From assembly GCF_030524025.1 (NCBI RefSeq), contig NZ_JAUNHI010000008.1, forward strand, positions 24,748 to 88,747: 64,000 bases of DNA, written 5' to 3'. Source of the DNA: Actinomyces sp. (GTDB lineage Bacteria > Actinomycetota > Actinomycetes > Actinomycetales > Actinomycetaceae). The position numbers were made by a program, and so were the translations under genes. Of the stretch, positions 19,682 through 28,178 are shown one piece after another. The notes beneath the pieces are model-generated. The model worked only from the letters and a program-made list of their open reading frames with translations. It had not been told where the DNA came from and searched no databases. Every line of letters starts with the position of its first letter. Position 1 is the stretch's first letter.

Positions 19682-19697
19682 ATTGATACGTTTCAAT
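19682..19697. promoter_or_regulatory. LacI-type operator O3 with overlapping -10
   Basis: Arms ATTGA and TCAAT around TACGTT, central CG, starting immediately after the stop codon of the broken GH78 gene. TAGAAT (19678-19683) is a plausible -10 that overlaps it, so the second GH78 has its own repressible promoter. Confidence 0.65.
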
Positions 19698-19713
19698 AGG
19701 GAGAGAGGTTGCC

Positions 19714-22653
19714 TTGTCCCCCCTGCCCCACGCCCGTCCGACCATCCCGGAACCACCTATCACCGCCGCCGCCCTGCCCGACCCGGTGGGACGCTTGGCC
19801 GCCCCGAGCCATCTGCGCCTGGAGCGCCACCTGCCCGGCGACGTGCTGGGCGGTGCCGCACCGAGTCCTCGCTTGAGCTGGGAGGTCGCCAGCGCCCCAG
19901 CCCAGTGGGCACCCACCGACGCCGAGCTCGAGATCACCCGGACCTGCCTGGACGGCACCGCCCTCGGCGAGCCCGAGGTCCTGCGCCTGCCGAGGGCGGA
20001 CGGCATCCTGACCGCCTGGCCCGCCGCTCCCCTGGGTTCGAGGGAGCGCGTCAGCCTGCGGGTGCGCGTCACCGGGGTCGTACGGACCAACGCCTCAACC
20101 TCCGGGGCCTCCCCATCGGGATCCGACTCACCCGGACCCTCCTCCTGCGCAACCACGGGTCCGGCCGTCGGCGCCACGGCCGGGGCCGCGCCCCTGACGG
20201 CCACGGCCGCCCCCCGCACGCCGTCTGCCGACGGCAGCAGCGCCACCGTCTCGACATCCGCCTGGTCGGAGCCGGTCGTCTACGAGACCGGCCTGCTCTC
20301 CGCCGAGGACTGGCAGGCCCTGCCCGTGGGGCCCGCCTGGCCCGAGAACCCCGACTCCGACCGGCGCCCGCCGCTCGTGCGCGGCGAGCTCACGGTCAAG
20401 ACCCCGGTCGTGGCCGCCCGCGCCTACATCAGCGCCCACGGCCTCATCCGCGCCGAGCTCGACGGCCTGCGCATCGGCACCGATGAGCTCGTCCCCGGCT
20501 GGACCGTCTACGGCAAGCGGCTGGTGGCGCGCGCCTACGACGTGACCGAGACGCTCCTGTCCTCGTCTCCCAACGGCGACGGCGTAGGTACCCACGCCCT
20601 GGGCGCCCAGCTCGCTGACGGCTGGTACCGCGGGCACATCGGCTTCGACGGCGGATACCGTAACCTCTACGGTGACGATGTCGCCGCGATCATCCAGCTC
20701 GAGCTCACCCACGCCGACGGCTCACGCTCGACGGTGTCCACCGGTCCGACGTGGCGGGCCGGGGCCGGCGAGATCCTGTTCACCGGCCTGTACGAGGGCG
20801 AGCGTGTCGACGCACGCCTCAGGGCCCCGGGCTGGTCGACCCCCGGCTTCGACGACTCCACCTGGCAACCGGTGCGGGTCCACACCAGCGATGCCGACCG
20901 TCTGGTCATGCCCACTGACGCGCCGGTACGCGCCATGGAGACTCTCGAGCCGGTGGAGGTCACCGTGCTGGACCGCCAGGTCCTCCGTCTGGGCGGCGGC
21001 GAGACCGAGACGGCCCCCGAGCGGGTGCTCGTCGACTTCGGCCAGAACATCGCCGGTCGACTGCGGATCACGGTCTCGGGCCCCAGGGGCACGACGATCA
21101 CTCTGCGCCACGCCGAGATCCTCCAGGACGCGCAGCTGTGCACGCGCCCGCTGCGTGAGGCCGCCGCCACGGACACCTACACGCTGGCGGGCGAGGGGGT
21201 CGAGGAGTGGGAGCCGGCCTTCACCATCCACGGCTTCCGCTACGCCGACGTCACCGGCTGGCCAGGCGGCGCCCAGGCCGCGCGCGAGGCGATCGAGGCG
21301 GGCGCGGTGCGTGCCGTCGTCGTCCACACCGCCATGGAGCGGCTAGGAGCCTTCACGTGCTCGGACGAGCGGGTCACCCGCCTGCACGAGAACTCGCGCT
21401 GGTCGATGCGGGACAACTTCGTCGCCCTGCCCACCGACTGCCCGCAGCGCGACGAACGCCTGGGCTGGACCGGCGACATCCAGGCGTTCGCGCCGACCGC
21501 CGCCTTCCACTACGCCTGCACCGGCCTGCTGGGCTCATGGCTCGAGGACCTGTCCATCGAGCAGGAGGAGCACGGCACTGTGCCCTGGTACGTCCCAGTC
21601 ATCCCCGGCGGCTTCTGGACCCCGCCCAAGCCCGCCGCCGTGTGGGGCGACGCCGCCACCATGGTGCCCTGGGAACTGTTCCAGGCCACAGGGGACCGGG
21701 GCCTGCTGGAGCAGCAGTACGACTCGGCCCGCGCCTGGGTGGATCTGGTGGACTCCCTGGCGGCGGAGGACCACGTGTGGGACTCCGGCCTCCAGCTCGG
21801 CGACTGGCTCGACCCCTCGGCACCGCCGGACAACCCCCTCCAGGCCATGACCGACCCCTACCTCGTGGCCACCGCCTTCTTCGCCCGCTCGGCCCGGATC
21901 GTCTCACTGTGGGCCGCCGAGCTGGGCAGGGCTGAGGACGCCGAGCACTACGCGAGCCTCGCCGATGCCGTCGGCGAGGGCTTTCGCGCGCGTTTCACCG
22001 ACTCCGCAGGAAGGATGACCTCCGACACCCAGACGGCCTACGCGCTGGCCATCGTCTTCGACCTGTGCGGCGACGCCGAGCGCCGCGCGGTCGCCGGCAG
22101 GCGTCTGGCCGAGCTCGTCGAGCGCTCCGGAGGCAACGTGTCGACGGGCTTCGCCGGCACGCCCGTGCTCACCGAGGCCCTGTCAGCCACCGGTCACGCC
22201 GAAGACGCCTACCGGCTGCTCATGGAGACCTCCTGCCCGTCGTGGCTCTACGCCGTGACCATGGGGGCGACCACGACGTGGGAGCGCTGGGACTCGATGC
22301 TGCCCGACGGCTCGGTCAATCCCGGCGGGATGACCAGCTTCAACCACTACGCCTTGGGCGCTGTCTCGGCCTGGCTGGAGCGGACGGTCGGAGGCCTGAC
22401 TCCCGCCGAGCCCGGCTACGACCTCATTGAGGTCGCACCCCGACCCGGCGGCGGGCTGCGCAGCGCCGAGTCGGTGCATCGCACCCCCCACGGCTGGGCG
22501 GCATCATCGTGGTCGCTCGACGATGCCGGTCGGCTGGACCTCGAGGTGGTCGTGCCGGTGGGGGCGCACGCCCGGGTCGTGCTTCCCGGCCAGGCGGGTG
22601 CGGCGGCCGGGCCGATCCTGCTGGCGCACGGCCGCCACCACCTGGTGGCATGA
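19714..22653 (+). CDS. GH78 alpha-L-rhamnosidase
   Basis: A 979-residue intact GH78 enzyme hydrolysing terminal alpha-L-rhamnose. N-terminal beta-sandwich domains include AYISAHGLIRAELDGLRIG and GTHALGAQLADGWYRGHIGF; the catalytic barrel has LPTDCPQRDERLGWTGDIQA and TTTWERWDSMLPDGSVNPGG, with the C-terminal beta domain ending in HARVVLPG. A Ser/Thr/Ala-rich insertion at roughly residues 128-185 (low complexity, absent from the paralogue) interrupts the first domain. The start is TTG 19714, 5 nt after GAGAGAGG. It has no signal peptide. It is a close paralogue of the broken gene upstream, probably from tandem duplication. Confidence 0.88.
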   Translation: MSPLPHARPTIPEPPITAAALPDPVGRLAAPSHLRLERHLPGDVLGGAAPSPRLSWEVASAPAQWAPTDAELEITRTCLDGTALGEPEVLRLPRADGILTAWPAAPLGSRERVSLRVRVTGVVRTNASTSGASPSGSDSPGPSSCATTGPAVGATAGAAPLTATAAPRTPSADGSSATVSTSAWSEPVVYETGLLSAEDWQALPVGPAWPENPDSDRRPPLVRGELTVKTPVVAARAYISAHGLIRAELDGLRIGTDELVPGWTVYGKRLVARAYDVTETLLSSSPNGDGVGTHALGAQLADGWYRGHIGFDGGYRNLYGDDVAAIIQLELTHADGSRSTVSTGPTWRAGAGEILFTGLYEGERVDARLRAPGWSTPGFDDSTWQPVRVHTSDADRLVMPTDAPVRAMETLEPVEVTVLDRQVLRLGGGETETAPERVLVDFGQNIAGRLRITVSGPRGTTITLRHAEILQDAQLCTRPLREAAATDTYTLAGEGVEEWEPAFTIHGFRYADVTGWPGGAQAAREAIEAGAVRAVVVHTAMERLGAFTCSDERVTRLHENSRWSMRDNFVALPTDCPQRDERLGWTGDIQAFAPTAAFHYACTGLLGSWLEDLSIEQEEHGTVPWYVPVIPGGFWTPPKPAAVWGDAATMVPWELFQATGDRGLLEQQYDSARAWVDLVDSLAAEDHVWDSGLQLGDWLDPSAPPDNPLQAMTDPYLVATAFFARSARIVSLWAAELGRAEDAEHYASLADAVGEGFRARFTDSAGRMTSDTQTAYALAIVFDLCGDAERRAVAGRRLAELVERSGGNVSTGFAGTPVLTEALSATGHAEDAYRLLMETSCPSWLYAVTMGATTTWERWDSMLPDGSVNPGGMTSFNHYALGAVSAWLERTVGGLTPAEPGYDLIEVAPRPGGGLRSAESVHRTPHGWAASSWSLDDAGRLDLEVVVPVGAHARVVLPGQAGAAAGPILLAHGRHHLVA

Positions 22654-22696
22654 GCGGTGCCGTTCCGGGGGAGCCGACCTTTCCCGGGACGAGAGC

Positions 22697-23062
22697 TCAC
22701 ATCGTGCGCAGATAGTGGGCCTTGGTCCCCAGCTGCACCGCGATCATGACGAACATCCCGACCACCGCAACCACCTTGACCGGGCCGTCGCATTGTCATG
22801 CCCCCGGCGCGCCCGCCAGACGGCGACCGCCATGGCCACCGCCGTTGTCAGCGCCCCGACGGCGAAGCCGACCACGAGACCACGGCGACTGTCCGGTCAG
22901 CTCGACGGGACGAACGGCACGTAGGCGAGGGCGGCGACAGCGACCACCGACCAGACCACGACCCATGTCTGCTGGATACGGGCCTTGCAGCGGCGGCGCT
23001 CGTCTCCGGAGACGGCCCGCCCCGCGCCGGAAGTCTCGGACGGTACAGAGGACCTGCGGTTG
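22697..23062 (-). pseudogene. decayed multi-span membrane protein gene of the XRE cassette
   Basis: Downstream of the XRE gene the minus strand still encodes hydrophobic helices in more than one frame. TWVVVWSVVAVAALAYVP ends at a stop at 22897; LVVGFAVGALTTAVAMAVAV follows in the same frame after that stop; VVAVVGMFVMIAVQLGTKAH is in another frame and ends at 22697. No initiation codon opens the first part. This is what remains of a small four-helix membrane protein of the kind often found beside such XRE regulators. Confidence 0.5.
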
Positions 23063-23251
23063 TCAGATATGGAAGATCTCCTCGACCGTCGTGTCGAAAT
23101 AACGGGCAATGGCGATGGCCAGGGGCAGAGAGGGGTCGTACTTGCCCTTCTCGATGGAGTTGATGGACTGACGCGAGACGCCCACGGCCTCACCGAGCTG
23201 CGCCTGGGTGAGGCCGCGGGCTTCCCTCAGCTCCCGCACATCGTTGTTCAC
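23063..23251 (-). CDS. small XRE-family transcriptional regulator
   Basis: A 62-residue protein that is nearly all helix-turn-helix: VRELREARGLTQAQLGEAVG and VSRQSINSIEKGKYDPSLPL, then the ATIAIARYFDTTVEEIFHI-like tail (visible as FDTTVEEIF). The start is GTG at 23251 and overlaps the stop of the membrane protein upstream by 4 nt (GTGA), showing translational coupling. Relatives sit next to small membrane proteins and typically repress their own operon. The CATGTCA/TGACATG half-sites at 23751-23805 are the best candidate operator. Confidence 0.85.
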   Translation of the reverse strand: MNNDVRELREARGLTQAQLGEAVGVSRQSINSIEKGKYDPSLPLAIAIARYFDTTVEEIFHI

Positions 23252-23478
23252 ACACGCCCCTTGACGAGGAATCTCCCCCAGCTCCCGCCGGGCAGGTCGA
23301 GCCCACGCCCTTCGGCCGCCCGGCCGAGCTCGGCCAAGCGGGCGGAACGGACACTGAGAACCATCAGGCTGGCCACCTCCACGACTGCGAGCCCGATGAG
23401 GGCGCCGTCCGAGAAAAGATGGAGCACGGCGCTGGACGCGCACATGACGGCCCCTACCGTACAGGCCCCGGCGGTCAC
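23248..23478 (-). CDS. small membrane protein of XRE cassette
   Basis: A 76-residue hypothetical protein starting with GTG. Residues 4-42 are hydrophobic (two short membrane helices, AVMCASSAVLHLF and LIGLAVVEVASLMVLSV) and the rest is a basic cytoplasmic tail. It begins 13 nt after the preceding small gene and its stop overlaps the XRE start. The ribosome site is weak, so it may depend on coupling. Function unknown; grouping with a 52-residue membrane protein and an XRE regulator is the only clue. Confidence 0.55.
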   Translation of the reverse strand: MTAGACTVGAVMCASSAVLHLFSDGALIGLAVVEVASLMVLSVRSARLAELGRAAEGRGLDLPGGSWGRFLVKGRV

Positions 23479-23490
23479 GGTGACGACGCT

Positions 23491-23649
23491 CTACTCGGCG
23501 GTAATCGCCCTCAGAAGCGCCTCGTTGTCCAGTGGGTGGGCCGACAGGGCACGGCGGAGGCGTCGGCGGGCGATAGCTGTGATGACGACAATGACGACGA
23601 CTGCAACGGCAAGGCCGGCGACGACGCCGAGGACGAACTCGAGGGACAT
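23491..23649 (-). CDS. 52-residue single-span membrane protein
   Basis: The ATG at 23649 follows a strong CAGGAGGG site. The product has one long hydrophobic helix (residues about 4-26, FVLGVVAGLAVAVVVIVVIT) and a short charged tail (IARRRLRRALSAHPLDNEAL). It is the first gene of the XRE cassette. Function unknown. Confidence 0.6.
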   Translation of the reverse strand: MSLEFVLGVVAGLAVAVVVIVVITAIARRRLRRALSAHPLDNEALLRAITAE

Positions 23650-23750
23650 GGCGCCCTCCTGGGATGGGTACTGCACGATGAGAAGTCGAACGGCGAGCCG
23701 GATGACGCGACAGGTCCGGGCGGCCGCCGGGCCTCCCACAACCACCTCGC

Positions 23751-23805
23751 CATGTCAGGCGCCCTTGACATGTCTAGTGTGCTTGACATGAGTCGTCATG
23801 TCAAG
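23751..23805. promoter_or_regulatory. TGACATG half-site array (two inverted repeats)
   Basis: Four half-sites: CATGTCA at 23751-23757, TGACATG at 23766-23772, then a perfect inverted repeat with arms CTTGACATGA (23782-23791) and TCATGTCAAG (23796-23805). They lie 100-155 nt upstream of the cassette start at 23649, in its promoter region. The rest of the 23650-23998 gap holds no gene; a weak inverted repeat around CGATCG (about 23901-23920) is also present. Confidence 0.55.
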
Positions 23806-23998
23806 CGGCCTTGACCCTGAGGCGTCTCGCACACGCCCCACGTCATTTCAGGTCGTTGCAGCAAACGTGACACACCGCCTAAGCGCAAGCCTGGACCCAC
23901 AACTGACCGATCGTTAGGTTGGTGGGCGCCGGCCGGCTCCTGGCCAGTCGACACCCGGCGGGAGAGTCCTCCGGGGAACCCAACCGAAAGGAACCGAC

Positions 23999-24091
23999 AT
24001 GTTCATCGACATCAACCTAGCCGTCAGTGCCGCCGACGCCCGTCAGCGCGAGCTCGCCCGCGAGGCCGCCGCTGCGAACAAGCAGCGCTGA
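23999..24091 (+). CDS. 30-residue small ORF
   Basis: The ATG at 23999 has AAAGGAACC just upstream and opens 30 codons (starts MFIDINLAVSAADARQ, then an Arg/Glu/Ala-rich helix, ends NKQR). It is followed by a strong hairpin terminator at 24193-24218, giving a complete short transcription unit. Small actinobacterial ORFs with an MF-D-L start and a charged helix are common and unstudied; function unknown. Confidence 0.5.
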   Translation: MFIDINLAVSAADARQRELAREAAAANKQR

Positions 24092-24093
24092 CA

Positions 24094-24126
24094 CCCGAGC
24101 GATACCCGAGCGATACCTGAGCGATA
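24094..24126. repeat. three tandem 11-bp repeats
   Basis: CCCGAGCGATA twice and CCTGAGCGATA once, directly after the 30-codon ORF. An 11-bp period suits a protein binding one helix face, but no adjacent promoter is evident. Confidence 0.6.
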
Positions 24127-24192
24127 CGGCAACCGCCCGAGGCGGTACACCCGCGGGACCACCCGCGACGGCCATCAGGCCACTGCACATCA

Positions 24193-24218
24193 GGGCGAGG
24201 ACAACGAGGTCCTCGCCC
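24193..24218. terminator. hairpin terminator after small ORF
   Basis: Perfect 10-bp arms GGGCGAGGAC and GTCCTCGCCC around AACGAG, followed on the plus strand by TTCTTGG. Confidence 0.6.
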
Positions 24219-24283
24219 TTCTTGGTGCCCCGACGCCGAGTTCGCACCGCAGACCCCATGGCGGCCGACGAGGACCGCCATCT

Positions 24284-24317
24284 CGCGAGATCGGGACATC
24301 TGACACCTCGAGATCGA
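24284..24317. repeat. intergenic 23-bp repeat, locus 3
   Basis: One unit beginning CGAGATCGGGACATCTGACA plus a partial second unit, between the small ORF terminator and the end of the MFS gene at 24388. Confidence 0.75.
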
Positions 24318-24387
24318 AACCGAGAGACGGAGTCGCAAGGTGGCGGCCGAGGCCGCGCCCGGGTGTTGCCGGCAGGCGGCGCAGGGG

Positions 24388-25659
24388 TCAGCGGGCCGAC
24401 CGCCCCACACGTCGCCGAGCCCCTAGGAGGGCCACCACCGCCGAGTACAGCAGGGGGATGACGGCGCACAGGAGCAGTGCGGGCCGCAGCCCCGTGCCGG
24501 AGTCGGTCGGCAGCACCGCGACGAGACCGGCCAGGGACCCGCCGGCCGACGCCGACTGGGCCAGGACCCCGGCAGCGGCCGGACCCACGGCCGCACCGAC
24601 GTCGCCGAACAGCGCGATGACCGCGAACATGGCGCCGCCGCCGGCGGGGAAGCGCGCCGCGGTCAGCGAGGTCGCGCCGGGCCACATGAGCGAGACGCAC
24701 AGGCCCGTCAGGGCGCAGGCGAGCAGCGTGACACCCGCGTGGGAGGCGGCTGCGGCCACGACGTAGCAGGCGGCCGCGCCCAGGCCGGAGACGATCAGCA
24801 CGCCCCGCAGCTGGATCCGCTCGCCAAGGAGCCCGTACCCCGTGCGGCCGATCGCCATGAGCAGGGCGAACAGGCCTGGGCCGAGCAGGTCGCCGAGCTC
24901 CTTGCCCACCCCGGCGCCCTGCTGGGCGAAGAAGCTCGACCACTGGCTCATCGTCAGCTCGCTCGCCCCGCCCAGCGCCATGAGGGCCAGGGCCAGGAGG
25001 AAGGCCGGGGCGCCCAGGAGGGAGCGCAGGGAGGTGCGCTCGTCGTCGGGCACGGTGCGTGGCATGGGCACGCGCGCGATGACCAGGCCGTTGACGATCG
25101 GCACGAGGGACCACACGAGCGGCAGGACCCACCATCGTTCGATGCCGACGACCGCCAGCAGGCCGGTCGTGCCCAGGACGACGGCCAGCTGGCCCCAGCA
25201 GTAGAAGGAGTGCAGCAGCGCCATCCCGGCCTCCTTGGAACGCCCGGGCTCGGCGGGCAGGTGCTCGACGATCGGGCTGGCGAGGACCTCGATGAGCCCA
25301 CCGCCGACGGCGTAGACGACAACGGCCAGGCACAGTCCGACCAAGCCCGAGCCCAGCAGCGAGGGGACGAGTGCGAGCGCCATGAGCCCCGCGGCGGCCA
25401 GGACGTGGGCGATGACCATCATCGGCCGGTATCCGACGCGGTCGACGAGCCGGATCGAGACGAGGTCGGTGACCAGCTGGACGAGGAAGTTGAGGAAGGC
25501 CAGGAGCCCGAGCTGCGCGACGCCGATCCCGATCCTGGAGTGGAAGACGACGAAGAGCAGCGGGGCGAGGTTGTTGACGATCGCCTGGACGACGAAGGCC
25601 CCGTAGGCCGAGCGCCGGGTGGCGGCCCAGCTGGCGGCAAGGCGGCCGTGGTGCGTCAT
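24388..25659 (-). CDS. MFS transporter
   Basis: A 423-residue twelve-helix major facilitator. The loop 2-3 region reads RLVDRVGYRPMMV, and the second half has the related RTGYGLLGERI. The sequence ends in a basic tail (ARRRVGRSAR). The start ATG follows GGAG. No substrate can be assigned: the MLLHSFYCWGQ-like helix (visible as LLHSFYCWGQL) recalls sugar/fucose-type facilitators, but there are no metabolic neighbours. Confidence 0.75.
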   Translation of the reverse strand: MTHHGRLAASWAATRRSAYGAFVVQAIVNNLAPLLFVVFHSRIGIGVAQLGLLAFLNFLVQLVTDLVSIRLVDRVGYRPMMVIAHVLAAAGLMALALVPSLLGSGLVGLCLAVVVYAVGGGLIEVLASPIVEHLPAEPGRSKEAGMALLHSFYCWGQLAVVLGTTGLLAVVGIERWWVLPLVWSLVPIVNGLVIARVPMPRTVPDDERTSLRSLLGAPAFLLALALMALGGASELTMSQWSSFFAQQGAGVGKELGDLLGPGLFALLMAIGRTGYGLLGERIQLRGVLIVSGLGAAACYVVAAAASHAGVTLLACALTGLCVSLMWPGATSLTAARFPAGGGAMFAVIALFGDVGAAVGPAAAGVLAQSASAGGSLAGLVAVLPTDSGTGLRPALLLCAVIPLLYSAVVALLGARRRVGRSAR

Positions 25660-26498
25660 GGGACTCCGTAGGGCGGGGGCGGCGTACTGGTCGCATCCTA
25701 CGCAGGCTACTTACTGCCCACTAGGTAGTCGGGCCGTCCAAGACAGATCGACGACAGCCGGAAAATGAGTCATACATCACGTTGATTGCCCGCTCATGGC
25801 GATCTCAACAAGTCCACCATCGTCACCCCCTCGTCTCATGCACCCGATGAGGCCCCTCCTCCACCCGTCCGGAGGCCATCTGGAGGAGGGGCGCCCCGAT
25901 GACTCCCGCGACCGACCAGCCCCGACCCGCCCCCGACAAACCTTCCCGCACACCCGCTCACCGAGGATGGCGAGCGGATCGCCTGAAGGAATGGGTCCCC
26001 CCGTCGGGCGCAGGACCCACGCGACCCCTCAGCATTGCAGGTACATATCGGTAGGCAGTCACACATAGGACACAAAGGAGTTTACGCCGTCACCCGATCA
26101 CCTTGTCGGATGACTCCCATCAACAACGCCTTCGGTTTGGGATTTCAACGAAAAACGCCTCCGCCCACCATCGGGGGCCGCGGCGGCACGCCCGCGCACA
26201 TCACGACATAGCGACGTATTCGTGATACTTCTGTGATACCTCTGTGACAGTACAACGACCAGACGATCAACCCCGCCACCCACCCGGTCGGCTAAGCCAT
26301 TAGGATGGTTCCATCCACCGACCGGGGTGGGTCGCGACACAACTCGACCACCTCACGTCGTCCGCTCAGGCACGGACAGGGACGGACCAGCATCGCTGGA
26401 CCTCCACCAGCCGACAGACACGTTCAACGGACCGGTGACCAGTTCTCCGAGCCCCCTTCCCCAGGGGGTTGACCCACGCCCGCATCAAGGAGCCCTTC
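25660..26498. other. 839-bp intergenic region
   Basis: No gene I can support. It contains a hairpin with 12-bp arms GCCCCTCCTCCA (25852-25863) and TGGAGGAGGGGC (25881-25892), and three GTGA repeats at 11-bp spacing (26220-26250). Base composition is lower in G+C around 26080-26250, as expected for a promoter region. Two open frames (25796-26068 plus, 26098-26340 minus) lack ribosome sites and coding character. Confidence 0.5.
26220..26250. promoter_or_regulatory. 11-bp direct repeats (TCGTGA, CTGTGA, CTGTGA)
   Basis: TCGTGA at 26220, CTGTGA at 26231 and CTGTGA at 26242, spaced exactly 11 bp. In the reverse direction they read TCACAG, the motif also repeated before the response regulator gene at 59133 and the small membrane protein at 61847. 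The layout fits an OmpR-family site. Confidence 0.45.
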
Positions 26499-28100
26499 AT
26501 GACCAGCCAGCACACCGACCACGTGGCGAACACCCCGCTCGCCAGTCCCGCCCGGGGACTCGACCCCGTCGTCGAGGCACCGTGCGGCCCGGTCCGTGGC
26601 GTCTGGCGCGAGGTCACGACGGCGGCGCCCGCGAGCCGCTTCAACCGCTCGGCCGCCTTCTACGGCGTGCCCTACGCCGAGGCCCCCGTCGGGCCCCACC
26701 GCTTCATGGCCCCTGTCCCCCGCTTCCCGTGGTCCGAGGTGCTCGACGCCACCCGTCCCGGCGCCAGCCCCCAGCAGACCCTCATGTGCGGGACCACCGC
26801 CGTGCCCGAGGCCGTCGTCCCGGGCGAGGACACCCTCAACCTCAACATCTTCACCCCCACCCCCGGCCAGGACGAGGCGGCCCTGCCAGTGCTCGTGTGG
26901 ATCCACGGGGGCGGCTTCGAGACCGGTACGCTGTCGAGCCCGTGGTACGACGGCGCGACCTTCAACCGCGACGGCGTCGTGACCGTCTCGGTGTCCTACC
27001 GGCTGGCCTTCAACGGGTTCGGCTACGTGGAGGGCTCCAACGCCCCGGTCAACCGCGGGCTGTACGACCAGATCACGGCGCTGCGCTGGGTGCGCGACAA
27101 CATCCGCGCCTTCGGCGGCGACCCGGACCGTGTCACCCTGGCCGGATACGGCGCCGGCGGAGCATCGGTGATGGCCCTGCTGACCTCGCCGATGGCCGAG
27201 GGCCTGTTCTCCCGCGCGATCTGTCAGTCGGGCGTCCCGTCCACCATGCCCCTCGAGCTCGCCCGCGAGCGCGCCGACCACGCCGCCGACCTGGCGGGGA
27301 CCACCGCCGACCTCGCCGGCTGGCGCCGCCTGAGTGATGAGGAGCTCGACGCCGCCGCCGGCGAGCTCGCCGAGGAGGTGCCCCTGCTGGGCTCCGACCC
27401 GGTCGAGGTTGTGCGCGAGGCCGTCACCGGCACCGCCCCCGTGCCCGCCACCTTCGGCCCCGTGCATGGCGACGAGGTCCTGCCCGTCGAGGTCGAGCAG
27501 GCCCTCGCCTCGGGGGCCGGTGCACAGATCCCCCTCCTGACCGGTGCCACCGCCCACGAGGCCGTCTTCCTCGGCTTCCTGCTGTCCGGACCGGGCGGGG
27601 GCCCCTCGACCGCCGAGCTCCTCGATCAGGCCGGCGTCGACCAGCAGACCATCACCCGCATCGAGGACAACTTCCCCGAGCTGTCGGGCAACGACCCGGC
27701 CCTCCTGGGCGCCGTCGTGTCCTACGGCCGCTGCCAGCTGCCGCTGACCCGTTCCCTGCGCGCACGCGCCGCCGCCGGGTCCGGGGCGACGTGGGTGTAC
27801 AGCTTCGCCCGCCGCGCCCAGCGCACCGGTGTCGCGGCGCACTGGCTGGACCTGCCCTTCGTCTTCGACTGCCTGGGCGAGCCCGGAGCCTCGGCCGCCA
27901 TCGGTGACCACGGGTCCCAGGACCTGGCCACGGCGATGCACGCCGACTGGGTGTCCTTCGTCGCCGGCGAGGACCCGTCCTGGGCGGCGTGGGGGCCGGG
28001 GGGCACCGGGCGGGTCTATGGCGCCGTCGACGGCGTGGTGGCCGAGGAGGGGACCCCGCTCGCCCTGGCCGAGGCGCTGCTGGACGCCCCGCAGGGCTGA
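26499..28100 (+). CDS. type-B carboxylesterase homologue lacking nucleophile serine
   Basis: A 533-residue cytoplasmic alpha/beta hydrolase of the carboxylesterase/para-nitrobenzyl esterase family. It has the oxyanion block VWIHGGGFETG, NRGLYDQITALRWVRDNI and FGGDPDRVTLAG. The expected GESAGG elbow reads GYGAGG: residue 218 is Gly (codon 27150-27152) instead of the catalytic Ser. The other triad positions look present (Glu in TGATAHEAVF, His in AAHWLDLPFVF). The start ATG 26499 follows AAGGAG; an earlier in-frame ATG at 26469 has no site. It may be a binding protein rather than an enzyme, or inactive. Confidence 0.8.
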   Translation: MTSQHTDHVANTPLASPARGLDPVVEAPCGPVRGVWREVTTAAPASRFNRSAAFYGVPYAEAPVGPHRFMAPVPRFPWSEVLDATRPGASPQQTLMCGTTAVPEAVVPGEDTLNLNIFTPTPGQDEAALPVLVWIHGGGFETGTLSSPWYDGATFNRDGVVTVSVSYRLAFNGFGYVEGSNAPVNRGLYDQITALRWVRDNIRAFGGDPDRVTLAGYGAGGASVMALLTSPMAEGLFSRAICQSGVPSTMPLELARERADHAADLAGTTADLAGWRRLSDEELDAAAGELAEEVPLLGSDPVEVVREAVTGTAPVPATFGPVHGDEVLPVEVEQALASGAGAQIPLLTGATAHEAVFLGFLLSGPGGGPSTAELLDQAGVDQQTITRIEDNFPELSGNDPALLGAVVSYGRCQLPLTRSLRARAAAGSGATWVYSFARRAQRTGVAAHWLDLPFVFDCLGEPGASAAIGDHGSQDLATAMHADWVSFVAGEDPSWAAWGPGGTGRVYGAVDGVVAEEGTPLALAEALLDAPQG

Positions 28101-28178
28101 GGCACGCAGGCCCCTCCCCCGGCCACCACCAACGACGCGAGGCGTCCGCCGCAGTACCGCGGTCGTGAGCCGGGCGCC

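Noticed and set aside
22662..22690. Imperfect hairpin after the second GH78 gene as a terminator
   Set aside because: Arms of only 9 bp with a mismatch and no T-run; too weak to list.
26098..26340. 80-codon minus-strand frame in the 25.7-26.5 kb gap
   Set aside because: No ribosome site, no coding bias, and it covers the low-G+C promoter-like region.
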